62,423 nucleotides of DNA from Spirochaetaceae bacterium (GTDB lineage: Bacteria > Spirochaetota > Spirochaetia > DSM-27196 > SKKC01): the NCBI GenBank assembly GCA_007128315.1, contig SKXQ01000131.1, positions 1-62,423 on the forward strand. The letters run 5' to 3'. A program made the position numbers and the translations under genes. This document shows, piece by piece, positions 60,432 through 62,423 of this stretch. Every line of letters begins with the position of its first letter. Positions within the stretch are counted from its first letter, which is position 1. The notes beneath the pieces are model-generated. The model had not been told where the DNA came from. It was given only the letters and a program-made list of their open reading frames with translations, and made no database searches.

Positions 60432-61700
60432 CTAGAAGTTGCTTCGCAAGACCTCAGTGGCCTTGCGAATCACATGCTCAGGTTTCAGAGGTTTTATGAG
60501 ATAGCTTTTCACACCGAGCTTGAGAGCTTTGACAACCGCTTCGCGCTGAGACAATGCGCTGAGAACGATCACAGGCGGTACCCCCGTCTTTTCCCGAAGT
60601 TCGGCCAGGACCGCGAAGCCGTCTTTCTTCGGCATCATGAGATCGAGAAAGAGAAGATCATAGTTAAGACCTTCGGGATCGGCGACGAAATCCGCACCAT
60701 CGTCGTACGTTGTCACGGTAACGCTGGTGTCTTCGAAGACCGTTTTTATCAGCTCCTGTATTACAATATCGTCGTCGATAACGGCAACACGAGCCGAGCC
60801 GGTAATGTCCGGAACCGGGGTAGAATCGGGAGCAGGTGCATTCTCGCCACCAAAGCGCAGATTTATTGACTCTTTCTTTCCGCTTTTTGGTGCACTGGCG
60901 CTCAGGAACTCTTTCTGTACGGTCCTGCTTTCCTTGTCAACGTAACTGCCAGCTTTTCTACCGAGCAGACCATCCATCGCTCGTTCCAGTGTGTCTGCCA
61001 CTTCTATCCCGCTGTACTCTTTCCTCTGGTCCACGAACACGCGGACTTTTTCGTTCGCGGTCAGTATTTTCAGCTGCTTCGGTTTGACACTGGTACAGTC
61101 GAGGATGGTATTCAGCAGTGCTGATAGTTTGCCGGTATCTGCATCACCAATCTCTATACTGCTCATCATAACAAGCACCTTGGGGTTAGGTACCTTGTAG
61201 AGGTCGAGCAGCTCCTGGATCTTATACTTCAGCAGCCCTATCTTGTCACTGTTCAAACCCTGGGCGACCTCAATAAAGAGGATCTGATCGTTAAAGTGCG
61301 CTTCAACTATACACGGAGTATTATCTACTTTAACCTCAACCCCGAGTATTTCGCTGACTGCGGCAAGCAACTGGTCGAGCTTGATGGGCTTGGTAAAGAA
61401 CTTCTTGACATTAAATGGCGCAATCTGAACCACATTCTCACGCTCTATACGGTTACTCGCCATGATAACCGGGACATCTTTCGCATTGGGATCGGCGTTC
61501 TTTTTTTGAAGAACATCCAAAGCACTCGCCCGGGAAAGGTAGAAGTCCATGATGACCAGATCCGGAACCTGGTTTCTGAGCTTGACGGTTCCGTCGAGTC
61601 CATTCACAGCAACGGTTACGTCAAACCCGTACTGCTCGAGTTTCGTCTGGAGAAAATCCCGAAACAGTTGTGACTCATCAATAACCAGAATCTTTTTCAT
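60432..61700 (-). CDS. response regulator with REC-STAS-like-REC architecture
   Basis: 422 residues from the ATG at 61700 (GAGGTG upstream). First receiver, residues 1-120 (acceptor Asp about 53, IMDFYLSRA). The middle section (about 125-265) has STAS-like strands and helices (HFNDQILFIEVAQGLN, PKVLVMMSSIEI, LKILTANEKVRVFV). The second receiver (about 300-420) has FLDLMMPKKDG and KSYLIKP. No DNA-binding or output enzyme. It probably takes phosphate from the hybrid kinase encoded just downstream and passes a signal by protein contact, since STAS domains commonly act as switches with partner proteins. Confidence 0.85.
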   Translation of the reverse strand: MKKILVIDESQLFRDFLQTKLEQYGFDVTVAVNGLDGTVKLRNQVPDLVIMDFYLSRASALDVLQKKNADPNAKDVPVIMASNRIERENVVQIAPFNVKKFFTKPIKLDQLLAAVSEILGVEVKVDNTPCIVEAHFNDQILFIEVAQGLNSDKIGLLKYKIQELLDLYKVPNPKVLVMMSSIEIGDADTGKLSALLNTILDCTSVKPKQLKILTANEKVRVFVDQRKEYSGIEVADTLERAMDGLLGRKAGSYVDKESRTVQKEFLSASAPKSGKKESINLRFGGENAPAPDSTPVPDITGSARVAVIDDDIVIQELIKTVFEDTSVTVTTYDDGADFVADPEGLNYDLLFLDLMMPKKDGFAVLAELREKTGVPPVIVLSALSQREAVVKALKLGVKSYLIKPLKPEHVIRKATEVLRSNF

Positions 61701-61729
61701 ATAACACCTCACCGATACCGACGTATTCT

Positions 61730-61758
61730 TTTATACCTGCGCATGCAAGCGAGCGCAA
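61730..61758 (-). promoter_or_regulatory. possible promoter of the kinase operon
   Basis: Minus-strand TTGCGC (61758 down to 61753) and TATAAA (61735 down to 61730), 17 bases apart. The -10 lies about 30 bases before the regulator gene's ATG, leaving room for the GAGGTG site. The -35 is weak (three of six). Confidence 0.35.
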
Positions 61759-61774
61759 GAAGCAGAATATCGAA

Positions 61775-61804
61775 TTGACGTCGTCCCGAGCCCGCGCGTA
61801 CTAT
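61775..61804 (+). promoter_or_regulatory. possible promoter of the gene at 61814
   Basis: TTGACG (61775-61780) and TACTAT (61799-61804), 18 bases apart. The predicted transcript would begin about three bases before the ATG at 61814, with no ribosome site, so either the RNA is leaderless or the promoter is chance. Confidence 0.25.
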
Positions 61805-61813
61805 CTTAAGGCT

Positions 61814-62423
61814 ATGAGCGTCCACATACGATACCCGCGCAACTCGGTTTTACTCTCCTGCATACTAACGTTCTTTCTTTCTTTTGTAACGGCTCAGGTT
61901 TCCGGCCAACCCGTAATTCGCGTCTCTCCGCTCATCTGGGGAGCTCAGGTCCGTCTGGAACACCAACTACCTGGCGGAAGTCTCCCAACCATCATCGGAG
62001 GCTCTCTTGGCGCCTCTGTCGGTTCCACGCCGTATCTCCGTCAACCCGACGGTGTCCCCTTCGAAGCCGGACAGCTGACGGACAGCGATCGCACGACGTC
62101 GGTTCGCAGTACGTTTCTCGGTTGGAACGCTGACTTCTCCCGATCGCTCCTGCTGAACGTAAATGACGAGTCCATTTTCTCGGTCTTCATCGGGTATTGG
62201 GGCCGACTCGACTCTCGATACGACGGTCAGGCGGAATCAACCATGTTCCTCGCCGACCCGCTTCCGCACGACTATCAGGGCCAGCTGTTAAACAGTCTGC
62301 GAACCGGTCTGGAGTTCTGTCGTGTCAGAACCGTGAACGCGTCACCTGTGCTTGAGGGTTTCGACGGTGAGATTACATTAGAGTGGGCTCCGCGAGAGTT
62401 TTTTAACGAGTTTTTCGGAATCG
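61814..62423 (+). CDS. secreted protein, probably an outer-membrane beta-barrel (partial)
   Basis: The frame runs from an ATG at 61814 to the window edge (203 codons, incomplete). Signal peptide about 1-32 (VLLSCILTFFLSFVTAQVSG). The mature part alternates short hydrophobic strands with polar turns (STFLGWNADFSRSLLLNV, SVFIGYWGRLDSRY) and ends in aromatic strand endings, a pattern typical of outer-membrane barrels. No family named. Only a short AAGG precedes the start. Divergent from the regulator/kinase gene pair across 113 bases. Confidence 0.65.
   Translation, partial: MSVHIRYPRNSVLLSCILTFFLSFVTAQVSGQPVIRVSPLIWGAQVRLEHQLPGGSLPTIIGGSLGASVGSTPYLRQPDGVPFEAGQLTDSDRTTSVRSTFLGWNADFSRSLLLNVNDESIFSVFIGYWGRLDSRYDGQAESTMFLADPLPHDYQGQLLNSLRTGLEFCRVRTVNASPVLEGFDGEITLEWAPREFFNEFFGI

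Noticed and set aside
1-62423. CRISPR, tRNA, IS or prophage sequence
   Set aside because: No regular direct repeats, no cloverleaf-like sequence, no transposase or integrase motif, and no composition break seen by eye.

Overview
The window reads as a contiguous piece of a spirochaete chromosome (order Spirochaetales, a free-living Spirochaeta/Salinispira-like genome of mid-50s percent GC by eye). Evidence: two adjacent motility-associated DUF115 (Maf-type) proteins, an enoyl reductase of the FabV/TER type very like the Treponema denticola enzyme, a DapL-type diaminopimelate aminotransferase, a GldA/F/G-DUF4340 cassette, and many membrane or secreted proteins that look spirochaete-specific. 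Genes are tightly packed, often with 1-8 base stop/start overlaps. No stretch over 300 bases lacks a gene; the longest gaps are about 200 bases (16700-16898), 133 (9423-9555), 117 (43901-44017) and 113 (61701-61813). I saw no tRNA, rRNA, CRISPR array, insertion sequence or phage gene.

Layout. 1-3979: a truncated membrane protein and a secreted TPR protein (minus), then a plus-strand set of a membrane TPR protein with an Mrr-like C-terminus, a metallophosphoesterase and a DUF4032 ParB-like protein. 3992-9422 (minus): thymidine phosphorylase, RecJ, an M23 peptidase and ribosomal protein S21 in one run ending in a strong terminator, then a lipoprotein. 9556-16194: HAD nucleotidase-like protein, RecO, Lon, VanY-type carboxypeptidase, DUF1015 protein, secreted protein. 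16217-23993: an FtsB-like protein, then a five-gene operon of an extremely acidic protein, a GAF/GGDEF-like protein, two Maf proteins and a membrane protein with a degenerate GGDEF-like domain. 24038-30402 (minus): DUF4340, GldG, GldF, GldA, RNase Z and FabV. 30510-40643 (plus): HisD-like enzyme, FolC, NFACT/RqcH-like, MEMO-like, a pseudokinase, an unknown protein, MurD and adenosine deaminase. 40616-43900 (minus): FemAB-like protein and MetG. 44018-50434: HflK-HflC, a D12-class DNA methylase (minus), MurE-Ddl. 50437-62423: nitroreductase, an M28-like membrane protein, DinB, GAF/fRMsr-like protein, DapL, RibA, a methyltransferase, a hybrid histidine kinase with a REC-STAS-REC partner, and the start of a secreted protein cut by the window edge.

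Main themes are envelope building (MurD, MurE, Ddl, FemAB-like, M23, VanY, FtsB-like), protein quality control (Lon, HflKC, RqcH-like), DNA repair (RecJ, RecO, DinB), and motility glycosylation with a sensory/secretory layer. The most unusual signals are an apparent AUC start codon on rpsU behind an almost perfect Shine-Dalgarno sequence; a HisD-like enzyme in which two zinc ligands are exchanged (Gln to Glu, Asp to Asn); a group of catalytically dead enzyme folds used as modules (Mrr-like, M28-like, kinase-like, GGDEF-like); and the two-Maf operon with its acidic protein.
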